Assembly: GCA_040768445.1 (NCBI GenBank)
Contig: JAXGMV010000001.1
Span: 1,984,001-2,048,000 of the forward strand
DNA: 64,000 nt
Source of the DNA: JAXGMV01 sp040768445
GTDB lineage: Bacteria > Chloroflexota > Anaerolineae > Anaerolineales > Anaerolineaceae
Direction: 5' to 3'
Made by a program: the position numbers and the translations under genes. The notes below the pieces were generated by a model. That model was not told where the DNA came from. It made no database searches and saw nothing but the letters and a program-made list of their open reading frames with translations. Positions 35,392-45,068 of the stretch are shown here, piece after piece (the first letter of the stretch is position 1; every line of letters begins with the position of its first letter).

Positions 35392-36162
35392 ATGGCGGGG
35401 AAAAAGGCAAAATCTCAAAAACAACCAAAGCAAAAACGGGTCAATGATATTCTGCTGGGTCCATTGGAACGGCCTGCTTTGAAGTGGTTGGCAGCCCACA
35501 TGCCAGCCTGGGTAACACCAGATATCCTTACAGGTACGGGCTTATTTGCATCTATATTGATTGCTGTGAGCTATGGTCTAACCAGGCTCAATGAAAATTT
35601 CTTATGGTTGGCAACCTTTGGATTCATATTAAATTGGTTTGGTGACAGCCTGGATGGAACTCTTGCAAGGTACCGAAAAATTGAGCGCCCAAAATTCGGA
35701 TATTTTATTGACCATGTAGTAGACACAGTTGGTATTGTATTGGTGTGCATTGGCCTGGGACTTTCACCGTACGTCAACATTATCATCGGCTTGATGGGTG
35801 CTATTGTGTACTTACAGGCGTCAATCCTTGTCTACTTACTCAATAATGTCAATCAGGTCTTTGAGCTCTCATTTGCAAAAATTGGTCCAACTGAAGTGAG
35901 GTTGATCGCTATCATTGCAAATCTTGTCCTGTTTTTCACAAATCTCAAACCCATTCCCTCTTTTCTGGGAAATTTGACACTTTTTGATTTTGCAATAATT
36001 GCCTTATGTGTATTCATAGTCTCCATGATGCTTGTTAAAACTGTGAAGGAAACCAGGCGCCTGGCAAAAGAAGAAGCGCCGAAACAGATGCAGGCGCACA
36101 GGCATAAATCATCAATTCAACAGGACACTCCGGCACCAGTTCAAGGCAGCGTAAAGCACTAA
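35392..36162 (+). CDS. CDP-alcohol phosphatidyltransferase
   Basis: This 256-residue integral membrane enzyme carries the family motif D-x2-DG-x2-AR-x8-G-x3-D-x3-D in DSLDGTLARY...GYFIDHVVD (about residues 83-109). It joins a CDP-diacylglycerol (or similar CDP-alcohol) to an acceptor alcohol such as inositol phosphate or glycerol phosphate. Which acceptor is used cannot be told. About six hydrophobic segments are visible, and the C-terminus is a charged, Gln-rich tail. Its pairing with an acyltransferase suggests a shared phospholipid pathway. Confidence 0.85.
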   Translation: MAGKKAKSQKQPKQKRVNDILLGPLERPALKWLAAHMPAWVTPDILTGTGLFASILIAVSYGLTRLNENFLWLATFGFILNWFGDSLDGTLARYRKIERPKFGYFIDHVVDTVGIVLVCIGLGLSPYVNIIIGLMGAIVYLQASILVYLLNNVNQVFELSFAKIGPTEVRLIAIIANLVLFFTNLKPIPSFLGNLTLFDFAIIALCVFIVSMMLVKTVKETRRLAKEEAPKQMQAHRHKSSIQQDTPAPVQGSVKH

Positions 36163-36247
36163 GGGTAATAGCAGAATCTCCAAATTCCTATGTTTGATCT
36201 CAGCGAAAACTGAAGTTACAGTGATTATGAGCATTTAAGAAGGCTTA

Positions 36248-37483
36248 ATGGATAGACCAGAAATTTTTCAGGTGAGATTGGACCGCTTTGTCTATGGCGG
36301 TGACTTGATGGGGCGGCTTCCAGATGGACGGGTTATTTTTGTCCCTTTTGGTCTGCCCGGTGAACTTGTATCGGTTGAAGCGATTGAGGTCAAAAATCGT
36401 TACATCAAAGGCAAGCTGGTTGAAATTCTTGAAGCTTCACCGGAGAGAATCCAACCTAAATGCACACATTTTGGCGTGTGTGGCGGATGCCACTATCAGC
36501 ACCTTGCGTATGAAAAACAGGTTACTTTGAAGTCAGAATTGCTGCGTGACCAACTCACGCGTATAGGTGGTTTTGAAGATCCGGCAATTCACTTGGGCAG
36601 CGTGTGTGAACAACTATGGAACTATCGCAACGCAATTCAATTTCACCTGGGTAATCATCACAAACCGGGTTTTATGACACCTCATTCGAATTCTGTAATA
36701 GAGATTACAGAATGTCATCTTCCTGAAACAGCTCTCAATGACTTTTGGCCTGTGCTTGACATTGAACCTTTCCCCGGTCTTGAAAGAATTGAGCTGCGGA
36801 CAGGGTCAGATGAATCAGTTATGATGATTTTTGAATCGTCAACATTAGACCTGCCAACCATGACAATTGAACAGCCCGTCTCAGCTGTGAATCTGAGCCC
36901 TGCCGGCAGAATTATCATAGCTGGAGACGATTTCCTTAATTACCAAATCCATGACCGGGTTTTCCATGTTTCTGCCGGGTCATTCTTCCAGGTGAATACA
37001 CACATGGCTGAGAAGATGGTTGATGAAATCAGGCAAAATCTGGAGATCAGGTCTTCGGACGTTGTGCTGGATCTTTACTGTGGAGTTGGTTTATTTTCTA
37101 CATTTCTTGCTCCAAAATGCCGCGAGTTGATAGGCATTGAAGTCTCATCAAGCGCCTGCAGCGATTTTGTGATCAATATGGATGAGTATGATCATGTCAG
37201 CCTTTATGAAAGCACCGCTGAAAAAGTGCTGCCAGCTCTGAAGGTTAAGCCGGATGTTGTCATGGTTGATCCGCCCAGAGCAGGTCTTAATCCTGTGGTG
37301 ATAGATTACCTGGTAAAGATGCAACCACGTGAGATTGCTTATGTTTCATGCGACCCGGCTACACTGGCACGGGACCTTTCCCGGCTGGTACGCGGCGGAT
37401 ACCAGGTAGACACAACGAAACTATTCGATCTCTTTCCACAAACATCATCGATTGAGAGTATCACTTATTTAAGGTCTAAATGA
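36248..37483 (+). CDS. TrmA/RumA family RNA (uracil-5-)-methyltransferase
   Basis: This 411-residue protein starts with a TRAM domain (residues 1-62). A [4Fe-4S] ligand set follows, with Cys72, Cys78 and Cys81 in KCTHFGVCGGC and a fourth Cys near 158. The SAM-binding domain has VLDLYCGVGLFS, and the catalytic Cys is in YVSCDPATLARDL. Such enzymes methylate U747 or U1939 of 23S rRNA, or U54 of tRNA; the target is not decided by sequence alone. Confidence 0.92.
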   Translation: MDRPEIFQVRLDRFVYGGDLMGRLPDGRVIFVPFGLPGELVSVEAIEVKNRYIKGKLVEILEASPERIQPKCTHFGVCGGCHYQHLAYEKQVTLKSELLRDQLTRIGGFEDPAIHLGSVCEQLWNYRNAIQFHLGNHHKPGFMTPHSNSVIEITECHLPETALNDFWPVLDIEPFPGLERIELRTGSDESVMMIFESSTLDLPTMTIEQPVSAVNLSPAGRIIIAGDDFLNYQIHDRVFHVSAGSFFQVNTHMAEKMVDEIRQNLEIRSSDVVLDLYCGVGLFSTFLAPKCRELIGIEVSSSACSDFVINMDEYDHVSLYESTAEKVLPALKVKPDVVMVDPPRAGLNPVVIDYLVKMQPREIAYVSCDPATLARDLSRLVRGGYQVDTTKLFDLFPQTSSIESITYLRSK

Positions 37484-37583
37484 GGATATTCGAAATAACC
37501 TCAATTGAGCATGATGATAGAATAAGGTAATTGTCTGAGTACTTTATTAGCTTGGACAAAGGAAAGTTACGATAGAGGGAGAA

Positions 37584-38585
37584 ATGTCAATCAATAAACG
37601 TTGGGTAATATTATTTACCTTCTTGATAATGTTAAGTTTAGCCTGCAATTTACCTACCACACCAAAGCAGGCACTTTTTCCAACCCCTAACAGGACTATC
37701 ACAGCCATCATGGCGCAGGCGACTATTCTAACCCGCACTGCTCCGACTCAACAAGAGACAAAAACGACACCAAGTCAAGTTACAGGTGCCGCAACTGCAA
37801 CATTGGCCAGCTCTTTACCGTATTTGACAAACACACCAATTCCGACCATGACGGTCACACAGACTGGCTCGGTTGTTCCAACTGTGGCTGTGACGCAAAA
37901 AACAACCCATACAATTACCCCAGCAACAACCGCTAAACGCAGCGGAACAAAGATATCAGCTACATTCCTATCAAAAAAACCTGTAATTGATGGTGTTTGG
38001 GACGAGTGGACAACACCTGCTTATCCAGCAGCATATATTAATTTTGGATTGAATAATTGGACAGACAGAACAGATCTTGAGGGCTCATTTCGCATTGGGT
38101 GGGACAATGACAATCTGTATATTGCTGTGAAAGTCATTGATGATAAGTACGTTCAACAGGCATCTGGATATGATATTTACATGGGTGACAGCATAGAGAT
38201 CTTGTTAGATCGAGACCTGGCAGGCGATTTTTTCAGTACCGAATTGAACGCTGATGATTTTCAATTGGGAATATCTCCTGGAAACCCCAATACTAATGGG
38301 GTTAAGGAGGCATATCTCTGGTTTCCAAAGACCTCTTCTGGAAGCCGAACGGCTAATCTCACTATTGGTTCCATAAGCAGTAATGGCGTGTATCGGGTTG
38401 AGGCTGCCATCCCCTGGACAGTATTTGGTATCACACCAGCCGGCGGACAAGCCTACGGATTTTCACTGGGAATATCTGACAATGATGCTGAAGGTACAAT
38501 AATTCAGCAAAGCCTGGCATCAAACCAGGTGGGCAGGCGGCTCACAAATCCAACAACCTGGTCTGAACTGGTGTTGGTGAAATAG
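37584..38585 (+). CDS. Lipoprotein with CBM9-like sugar-binding domain
   Basis: This 333-residue protein has a lipoprotein signal (lipobox LSLAC at about 17-21) and a long Thr/Pro-rich linker (residues 25-125). A C-terminal domain of the CBM9-like DOMON-type fold follows (KKPVIDGVWDEW, LEGSFRIGWDNDNLYIAVKVIDD, GDSIEILLDRD, AIPWTVFGITPAGGQAYGF). It probably binds carbohydrate at the cell surface. An AGAGGGAG site precedes the ATG. Confidence 0.8.
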   Translation: MSINKRWVILFTFLIMLSLACNLPTTPKQALFPTPNRTITAIMAQATILTRTAPTQQETKTTPSQVTGAATATLASSLPYLTNTPIPTMTVTQTGSVVPTVAVTQKTTHTITPATTAKRSGTKISATFLSKKPVIDGVWDEWTTPAYPAAYINFGLNNWTDRTDLEGSFRIGWDNDNLYIAVKVIDDKYVQQASGYDIYMGDSIEILLDRDLAGDFFSTELNADDFQLGISPGNPNTNGVKEAYLWFPKTSSGSRTANLTIGSISSNGVYRVEAAIPWTVFGITPAGGQAYGFSLGISDNDAEGTIIQQSLASNQVGRRLTNPTTWSELVLVK

Positions 38586-38624
38586 TGCATAAACCAGCAA
38601 CAATAAATAATTAAGTCTTCAACC

Positions 38625-39815
38625 ATGTCAACCAGAAAAATCATTCACCTTGACCTGGATGCTTTCTTCTGTTCCGTTGAGGAGTTATTGAAACCTGAGT
38701 TACGGGGAAAACCATTCGCTGTCGGTGGAAGACCTGATCAGCGCGGTGTGGTTGCTTCATGCTCATATGCTGCCAGACAGTTCGGGGTCAGATCAGCTAT
38801 GCCAATGGGCAGAGCCTTGCAGCTGTGCCCCCAGATGCAGATTGTATCCTCCAATTTCTCTGCGTATTCAGACTATTCCAAAAAAGTAATGGCGATTCTG
38901 CATCAATATACAGACCTGGTTGAGCAGCTTTCAATTGATGAGGCTTTCCTTGATGTATCTGACTCAGAGGGAGATATCAACGACATTGCGCAGGAGATGC
39001 AAACCAGGATCATGACTGAAACCGGGTTACCGTGTTCGCTGGGTACCGCAACCAACAAGTTGGTGGCAAAGATTGCTACCGATGCGGGTAAAGACCGTCA
39101 CAAGAAACCAACACCTCCCTGTTCAATCTTAAATGTTCCCCCTGGCACGGAGCGAGCTTTTCTTGCCCCTCTACCAGTCAGAGCTCTGTGGGGAGTTGGT
39201 CCGAAAACTGCAGAAAGACTGCAGTCTGTTGGCATGAACACAATTGGCGACTTGGCTAAGGCGAAAGAGGCAACACTTATCAAGCTGTTTGGAAAAAATG
39301 GTTACTTCCTCGCCAAACATGCTGCAGGTATAGATGAGCGTGAGATACAAACAGAGTATGAAATAAAGTCTATCAGCCAGGAACACACCTACAACCAGGA
39401 TGTGGCGGATGAAAAAGTGCTGATCAACTCGATCAAGACAATGGCGGGTAAAGTCGGCGAAAGGTTGCGAAAGAAGGGATTTTCGGCATCAACAGTGAGG
39501 CTCAAGATTCGCTGGTCAAATTTCGAAACCCACACGCGACAGATAAGCTACCAGCAACCTTTTGACCAGGATGAAGTCATTGTAAGTAGAGCTGAACAAT
39601 TATTTCATGACATATGGCAAAAAGATAAACCGGTGAGGTTGATAGGTGTTGGGGTTAGCGGGTTTGTTGATCAGGTGCATCAACTTAATATCTGGGAAGC
39701 ACCGGATGAAAAACAACTCAAGCTGCAAGACGTTATGAAAGAAATTGAAATGCGCTTTGGATCAGAGGCTATTATCAAGGGCAGCAAGCTTCAAAAAAAG
39801 AAAATAGATCGTTGA
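38625..39815 (+). CDS. dinB: DNA polymerase IV (Y family)
   Basis: This 396-residue translesion polymerase has the Y-family acidic motifs HLDLDAFFCSVE near the N-terminus and SIDEAFLDV at about residue 105, plus the helix-hairpin-helix region LWGVGPKTAERLQSVG. A C-terminal little-finger domain completes it. The C-terminus ends KGSKLQKKKIDR; no clear QLxLF clamp-binding motif is visible. The stop lies two bases from the convergent glycosyltransferase stop. Confidence 0.95.
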   Translation: MSTRKIIHLDLDAFFCSVEELLKPELRGKPFAVGGRPDQRGVVASCSYAARQFGVRSAMPMGRALQLCPQMQIVSSNFSAYSDYSKKVMAILHQYTDLVEQLSIDEAFLDVSDSEGDINDIAQEMQTRIMTETGLPCSLGTATNKLVAKIATDAGKDRHKKPTPPCSILNVPPGTERAFLAPLPVRALWGVGPKTAERLQSVGMNTIGDLAKAKEATLIKLFGKNGYFLAKHAAGIDEREIQTEYEIKSISQEHTYNQDVADEKVLINSIKTMAGKVGERLRKKGFSASTVRLKIRWSNFETHTRQISYQQPFDQDEVIVSRAEQLFHDIWQKDKPVRLIGVGVSGFVDQVHQLNIWEAPDEKQLKLQDVMKEIEMRFGSEAIIKGSKLQKKKIDR

Positions 39816-39817
39816 GT

Positions 39818-41104
39818 CTAGTAGGTGTGCTGATAATCCTGTTCATTACCTACTGGTAAATGCAGTCCTTCATATAAGTTGATTATTTTTCCAGCAATAA
39901 TATCCCAATCATAATCTTGCGCATAGACAGCAGCATTCTGGCTCAGTTCATTGCGTATCCCTTTGCGGCATAAGACCTTCATCAAGCTGTCAGCAAGTGC
40001 CTGTGGGTCATCGTTTGGTACAACTAAACCAGTTTCTCCGTCTTTGACAAGGTAAGCAAGACCGCCTACCTGTGAAGCAATCACTGGTGTACCACAGGCC
40101 ATGGCTTCGAGTGCCACCATACCAAATGATTCATAATGAGATGGCATAACCACCACTTCAGCTGCAGAGTAGTAATACGGCAGCGAATCTTGCGAGCGTT
40201 TTCCGAGGAAAATGATTAAATCTTCGATTTTGTATTCCTTGCTGAGATTAATTAAGCGGCGCATCTCTGAATTCAGGTCTTCATGGGTATCATTCGGGTT
40301 GCCGCCAATAATGCTCAAGTGATGTGGACATTCTTTGAGAAAACCTGATTCATACATGATTGCGATGGCTTTTATAAGTGTCTCAACGCCTTTTAATGGC
40401 TCAATTCTCCCAACAAAGAGTATCATCCTGTGATCTTGGGGAATCTCAATAACCTCTTTAGCCTCATCTGCTGGAATTGGGTAAAAATGACTGGTATCTA
40501 CGCCAGGTGGAATAACCTGAAGATCATTAATCGATGTTTTATATAGATACTCAATCTGTGATTTTTCGGCGGGCGTCGCTGCAATAATGCAATCAGCAGA
40601 TTTCATCACTTCCAGCTCACCAGATATGCGGTACATGCCCTCCATTTCAGCCGGCGAACGAGCTATCCGGTTTTTCATTAATCCAAGGGTGTGAAACATA
40701 TGCACATAAGGGACATTGAGCGCTTGTTTTAACGCTTTTGCTGCAATGCCTGACATCCAATAATGGCTGTGAATGAGATTGTATCGGATGTCCCTTTCAG
40801 CTGCAAAATCAAGGATTCCGTTCACAAATTCTGGGATGTACGAAGCAAGATCCTGTTTACTCATTGGCACTTCTGGGCCAGCTGGAATATGAACAACACG
40901 GTTGCCATAGCCAAGATCATGCAGCACATGCGGTACATGTTCGTCCTGAGACCGGGTATAAACATCTACATGAACGCCGAGACGTCCCAGCGTTTTTGTC
41001 AGGTCGCGTACATACACGTTCATGCCGCCTGTGTCTTTACCTCCCAGCGTTGCCAGTGGGCAGGTATGATAAGAAAGCATGGCAACTCGTAATGACTTAT
41101 TCAT
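39818..41104 (-). CDS. GT4 family glycosyltransferase (MshA/PimB-like)
   Basis: This 428-residue GT-B enzyme has an N-terminal LGGKDTGGMNVYVRDLTKTLGRLGVHVDVYTR, which is like MshA (N-acetylglucosamine transfer to inositol phosphate) and sucrose-phosphate synthases. The GT4 donor motifs are VGRIEPLKGVETLIKA and the E-x7-E site PSHYESFGMVALEAMACGTPVIAS. The acceptor is not decided by sequence. Its presence 3.6 kb from an acyltransferase/CDP-alcohol transferase pair raises the chance of inositol or glycophospholipid chemistry, which is inference. Confidence 0.82.
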   Translation of the reverse strand: MNKSLRVAMLSYHTCPLATLGGKDTGGMNVYVRDLTKTLGRLGVHVDVYTRSQDEHVPHVLHDLGYGNRVVHIPAGPEVPMSKQDLASYIPEFVNGILDFAAERDIRYNLIHSHYWMSGIAAKALKQALNVPYVHMFHTLGLMKNRIARSPAEMEGMYRISGELEVMKSADCIIAATPAEKSQIEYLYKTSINDLQVIPPGVDTSHFYPIPADEAKEVIEIPQDHRMILFVGRIEPLKGVETLIKAIAIMYESGFLKECPHHLSIIGGNPNDTHEDLNSEMRRLINLSKEYKIEDLIIFLGKRSQDSLPYYYSAAEVVVMPSHYESFGMVALEAMACGTPVIASQVGGLAYLVKDGETGLVVPNDDPQALADSLMKVLCRKGIRNELSQNAAVYAQDYDWDIIAGKIINLYEGLHLPVGNEQDYQHTY

Positions 41105-41137
41105 ATAGCCTCTAAAGTTTGTTATATTAATGAATTC

Positions 41138-41167
41138 TTGCCAAAATTTTCTCGTGACTGGTATAAT
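41138..41167 (+). promoter_or_regulatory. Promoter of tRNA-Thr
   Basis: TTGCCA (41138-41143) and TATAAT (41162-41167) are 18 bases apart, ending nine bases before the tRNA. Confidence 0.75.
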
Positions 41168-41176
41168 TTTACCATT

Positions 41177-41249
41177 GCCACCGTAGCTCAGTTGGTAGAG
41201 CAGACGATTCGTAATCGTCCGGTCAAGGGTTCGACTCCCTTCGGTGGCT
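41177..41249 (+). tRNA. tRNA-Thr(CGT)
   Basis: The cloverleaf with acceptor GCCACCG/CGGTGGC, D-loop AGTTGGTAGAGC and T-loop GGTTCGACTCC is complete. The anticodon loop TTCGTAA gives anticodon CGT for the threonine codon ACG. CCA is not encoded. Confidence 0.94.
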
Positions 41250-41264
41250 TTTCAATATGAAGAA

Positions 41265-41299
41265 AAAACCCTGGTCATTTGTTGGATAACCAGGGTTTT
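41265..41299. terminator. Bidirectional terminator between tRNA-Thr and agmatine deiminase
   Basis: AAAACCCTGGT (41265-41275) pairs with ACCAGGGTTTT (41289-41299). A and T runs on the two sides allow termination on both strands. Confidence 0.75.
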
Positions 41300-41321
41300 A
41301 TGTTCCTTAACTGAATCAGTT

Positions 41322-42413
41322 TTATGCAGCTGGCTGCTGCTGGGTGATGCAGTGAATATTTCCACCGCCTAATAGGATCTCGCGTGCATATACACCAACT
41401 ACTTTGCGATCTGGCAACAGCTCTTGCAGCTGCACCAGAGCAAGTTTGTCGTGCAGGTCATTGAAAAGTGGTATAACAGCGCCACCGTTGCAGAAATAAA
41501 AATTGATGTATGAAGCAGCCAGTCGATCACCTTCCTGGCGTGGCAATGTGCCATCCACAGCGTCCACACCTTCACTTTCTTCTGAAGAGATCAGGATTGG
41601 ATTGGGTTGATGCACTTTGTGAATTTCAAGTTGACGGCCTTTAGCATCAGTAGAATTTTTCAAAATCTCGTAATTTTCATGTGAGATTTCATATTGTGGG
41701 TCAGATTTATCATCTGTCCATGACAATGCAACCACACCCGGACGTATAAAACAACATATATTATCAACGTGCCCATTGGTTTCATCATTGTAAATCCCGC
41801 GATTCAACCATACAACGTGTGAGATTCCGAGATATTCTCCCAGCAAGCTTTCAATTTCTGATAGGGTTTTATCAGGGTTACGATTCTCATTCAACAGGCA
41901 TTCACGTGTGGTTAGCAAGGTGCCCTGTCCATCTACATGTATTGACCCGCCTTCAAGCACCAAGTTAGCTTTATAACGGTCGACACGCTCAATCTCAGAC
42001 ACCTTTTCTGGAACTTGATCGTCCAAATCCCATGGAAAATAAAGCCCACCTGTTAATCCGCCCCAGGCGTTGAAATCCCAATCCACTGCGCGTATAACCT
42101 TCCGGTTTGTCACAAAAGTAGGTCCACAATCGCGCATCCAGGAATCATTGTAGGACATTTCAACCACCCGTACATGTGGCGGTAGCAAATTGCGAGCATT
42201 GCTGTATTGTGATTGAGAGACAGCCATGGTAACCGGTTCAAACTGGCTGATAGCAGATGCCACATTAACAAATGCTTTTTGAGCGGGCTTGCCTCCCATT
42301 CGCCAGTTATCCGGACGTTCAGGCCAAAGCATCCAGGTGCCGGTATGGTTTTCAAACTCGCCGGGCATGTAGAAACCGTCTTTTTTTGGCGTACTTTCAA
42401 TTAAAAATGACAT
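41322..42413 (-). CDS. aguA: Agmatine deiminase
   Basis: This roughly 363-residue enzyme hydrolyses agmatine to N-carbamoylputrescine and ammonia. The family pattern is clear: PGEFENHTGTWMLWPERPDNWR near the N-terminus, WMRDCGPTFV in the middle, the catalytic His in NGHVDN, and the nucleophilic Cys at about residue 355 in GGGNIHCITQQ. A GTG at 42419 is in frame, but the ATG at 42413 has better spacing from AGAAGG. It is the last gene of an agmatine locus with putrescine carbamoyltransferase and two APC antiporters. Confidence 0.93.
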   Translation of the reverse strand: MSFLIESTPKKDGFYMPGEFENHTGTWMLWPERPDNWRMGGKPAQKAFVNVASAISQFEPVTMAVSQSQYSNARNLLPPHVRVVEMSYNDSWMRDCGPTFVTNRKVIRAVDWDFNAWGGLTGGLYFPWDLDDQVPEKVSEIERVDRYKANLVLEGGSIHVDGQGTLLTTRECLLNENRNPDKTLSEIESLLGEYLGISHVVWLNRGIYNDETNGHVDNICCFIRPGVVALSWTDDKSDPQYEISHENYEILKNSTDAKGRQLEIHKVHQPNPILISSEESEGVDAVDGTLPRQEGDRLAASYINFYFCNGGAVIPLFNDLHDKLALVQLQELLPDRKVVGVYAREILLGGGNIHCITQQQPAA

Positions 42414-42469
42414 ATTCACCTTCTTGTGGGGTATACACCAAATTAATTAGGGTATTAGTCGCCCACATT

Positions 42470-43870
42470 CTAATGTTTTTTCTTACCACCCGATATAAGA
42501 AATTCACCAACAATGACTGTTATGAGAACTCCGATAAGGACGGGTACAGCAAACGCCATGTCTATTGGTTCACCAGGAACCCAAACAAAGAAAACGATTG
42601 CCTGCACCACAAATAATTCGCAAATGATGGCAAGAATGGTAATAAGGGTTTTTCCACCGGGAACTTTGTAAGGGCGTTTTACCTTGGAATCACTCTCACG
42701 TAATTTAAGAAATGCTGGGAAGAGTGCCAGGTAAGGAAGGAGAAAGACCATTGAGCTGAAGGCAAAGAGCGTCCAGAACAGGTCTTCTGTCGATCCTGCC
42801 ATGAACCCAAACAGGACAATCACTACCGTTGAAATAATACCTGTAAGAAGGAATGCTCCCACTGGCGTCTTATGAACCGGGTGTTCGCGCCCAAAAATCT
42901 CAGGCAGCTGGTGCTCTTTTGACGCCTCAGCTGCTGTGCGATTTGCACCAATTGTCCAGGTGACCATGTTCGCCAGGAAGGTGTAAAGTGCAGCGATTCC
43001 TAAAATCAATACAACAACATTACCAATGGCTGTGCCACCAAACAATATGGTGAGTGTATCCAATATGCCCGAGACGAGGCCAAGTTGATCAAGCGGTACA
43101 GCCATCAGAATACCGATTGTTCCCAGAATGTAGAAAAGTGCGATCAACGCGCCTGAAATGATAATTGAGCGAGGAATGTCTTTGCTGGGATTCTTCATCT
43201 CCTCAGAGGCACCAGACATGAGCTCAAAACCCATGAAGTTGTAAACAATCACTGGTAGAAATGCAAGACCCGCTCCCCACTCAGGAAGAATGTTTCTGAA
43301 GGATAAATCGTTTGCCATTCCATTCTTGCCAGCATAGAAGAATGCACCCACACCGATCACAACCATGATCAATGTTTTCAAGATGGCGCCAATATTTGGG
43401 ATCCATTTTCCTGTTTCAAGGGTAATGGTACCGATCCACACGGTAATCCAGGTCATGATGATACCCACTCCAATTTGCAGCCACAGGCTCATATCAGGGA
43501 AAAAGAGCTGTGAGAACATGCCGGCAAAAAGAATATAGACAGATGGCATCCACAAGGCGACGTTAATCCAATACAGCCAGGTTGTCCGGGCTGCCCATTT
43601 ATCACCAAATGCTTTTTTGACCCAAATATATAATCCGCCCTGTTCTGGGTAGGTTGTTCCGAGTTCGGCAGTAATCAGTCCGTATGGGATAAAGAATAAA
43701 ACTAGAGTGATAATCCACCATGATATTGTTGAAGGACCAATTGCTGCAGATGGTGCCAGCGTATCAATTACCAGGATAGCGCAAATGGTAAACAGCGTCA
43801 TATCCAGCGACCGAAGTACTTTCTTAAATCCTGTTGGGCTTTTTGTTGTTGCTTGTGATGCTTTAGCCAT
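42470..43870 (-). CDS. APC family permease, probable agmatine/putrescine antiporter (copy 1)
   Basis: This roughly 466-residue protein has about 12 hydrophobic segments and is of the APC superfamily, closest to the glutamate:GABA/agmatine:putrescine antiporter group. It lies between agmatine deiminase and putrescine carbamoyltransferase, so exchange of agmatine for putrescine is likely. An upstream ATG at 43882 overlaps the GGAGG that serves the ATG at 43870. It is a close paralogue of the permease at 45069-46484 (one 55-base stretch is identical in DNA: 43500-43554 and 46102-46156). Confidence 0.85.
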   Translation of the reverse strand: MAKASQATTKSPTGFKKVLRSLDMTLFTICAILVIDTLAPSAAIGPSTISWWIITLVLFFIPYGLITAELGTTYPEQGGLYIWVKKAFGDKWAARTTWLYWINVALWMPSVYILFAGMFSQLFFPDMSLWLQIGVGIIMTWITVWIGTITLETGKWIPNIGAILKTLIMVVIGVGAFFYAGKNGMANDLSFRNILPEWGAGLAFLPVIVYNFMGFELMSGASEEMKNPSKDIPRSIIISGALIALFYILGTIGILMAVPLDQLGLVSGILDTLTILFGGTAIGNVVVLILGIAALYTFLANMVTWTIGANRTAAEASKEHQLPEIFGREHPVHKTPVGAFLLTGIISTVVIVLFGFMAGSTEDLFWTLFAFSSMVFLLPYLALFPAFLKLRESDSKVKRPYKVPGGKTLITILAIICELFVVQAIVFFVWVPGEPIDMAFAVPVLIGVLITVIVGEFLISGGKKKH

Positions 43871-43905
43871 GATTACCTCCATAAAAATATATAGAATGAA
43901 AAAGA

Positions 43906-44919
43906 CTAGAATTTGCTTTTGAGGAAATCTTCAATCTTTCCTTGATGATAAGCTTTCAGTTCTTTACTCGTTCTCTGAAGCCTTGGATAAACCAGCCAAA
44001 CCAACAGACCTTTCTCTGTGTGTAAACGGTTCTCAGCCTGATCAAAAATAACTGATTGTGCTGAGTCCATCACCTCATCTGTGGCTTCAACACCGCGTGA
44101 AGCAGGAAGGCAGTGCATGAACTTACAATGAGCGGGCGCCTTGCTCAACAGGCCCATGTTAACCTGGTAGTTTGGCATGAATGCAGCTTCTCTATCAGGA
44201 ATTTCAGCTTCCTGTCCCACCCACCACCACAGGTCAGTGTAAATAAAATCAGCATTTTTTACAGCTTCTATTGGATCATCAGTTACCCGCACAGAGCCGC
44301 CTGAGACCTTGCAGTTCTCCTGCGCCCAATCAAGCCATTGTTTCGGTGCCTGGTACTTGACGGGTGCTGCATGGGTGAAATGCATTCCCAGTCGTGTGCA
44401 AATCAACATCAGCGAACTGAGCACATTTGTGGCATCACCGACAAATGTGACGTTGAAATCTTCCAGCTTTTTACCCTGTGGTGCATGTTCAATCATGGTG
44501 AGCACATCACACACGACCTGGGTTGGATGGTTGTAATCAGTGAGACCATTGATAACAGGTACAGTAGCGTATTTAACTAAACCCTCCATGGTCTCATGCT
44601 TAAGTGTACGCGCCATGATGACGTCGACATAGCGAGAGATGACCTGAGCGGTGTCTCCAAGGCTTTCTCGAACACCAAGGTGAATTTCGCCGGGTTTCAG
44701 ATATAATGCTTGCCCACCCAGTTCTGCCATTCCAACCTCAAAGGAGATACGCGTCCGGGTAGAGGGTTCTTCGAAGAGCATAGCGAGGGAGGCACCTTCC
44801 AAAAGGCGAGGTGTTGCGCCCTGTTTGTCGGCGGCTTTAATCATGCGTATCAGATCAATCAAATCCAGCAGTTCCTGCTTTGAGAAATCCTGTGTATCAA
44901 TAAAGTGCTTTAATCCCAT
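43906..44919 (-). CDS. ptcA: Putrescine carbamoyltransferase
   Basis: This 337-residue enzyme of the ornithine/aspartate carbamoyltransferase family converts N-carbamoylputrescine and phosphate to putrescine and carbamoyl phosphate. It has the carbamoyl-phosphate motif FEEPSTRTR (residues 49-57) and MHCLPASRG. It has the LWWWVGQEAEIPDREA block and the C-terminal helix extension that separate putrescine from ornithine transcarbamylases. Together with the adjacent agmatine deiminase and antiporters it forms an AgDI catabolic locus. Carbamate kinase, which would make ATP from the product, is not in this window. Confidence 0.92.
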   Translation of the reverse strand: MGLKHFIDTQDFSKQELLDLIDLIRMIKAADKQGATPRLLEGASLAMLFEEPSTRTRISFEVGMAELGGQALYLKPGEIHLGVRESLGDTAQVISRYVDVIMARTLKHETMEGLVKYATVPVINGLTDYNHPTQVVCDVLTMIEHAPQGKKLEDFNVTFVGDATNVLSSLMLICTRLGMHFTHAAPVKYQAPKQWLDWAQENCKVSGGSVRVTDDPIEAVKNADFIYTDLWWWVGQEAEIPDREAAFMPNYQVNMGLLSKAPAHCKFMHCLPASRGVEATDEVMDSAQSVIFDQAENRLHTEKGLLVWLVYPRLQRTSKELKAYHQGKIEDFLKSKF

Positions 44920-45068
44920 GTGATTCTCCTAAAAAACAAAATTGATAAAAATGAAAATGGCCTTACAGATGATAGTCATTATGCCCAGTTACTTTTACAT
45001 TTATTTCACACCCTCCTTTCTGTCCATCAACGTGAATTAAGCCTTGTTCAAGTTCAGGTTATCTTGGA

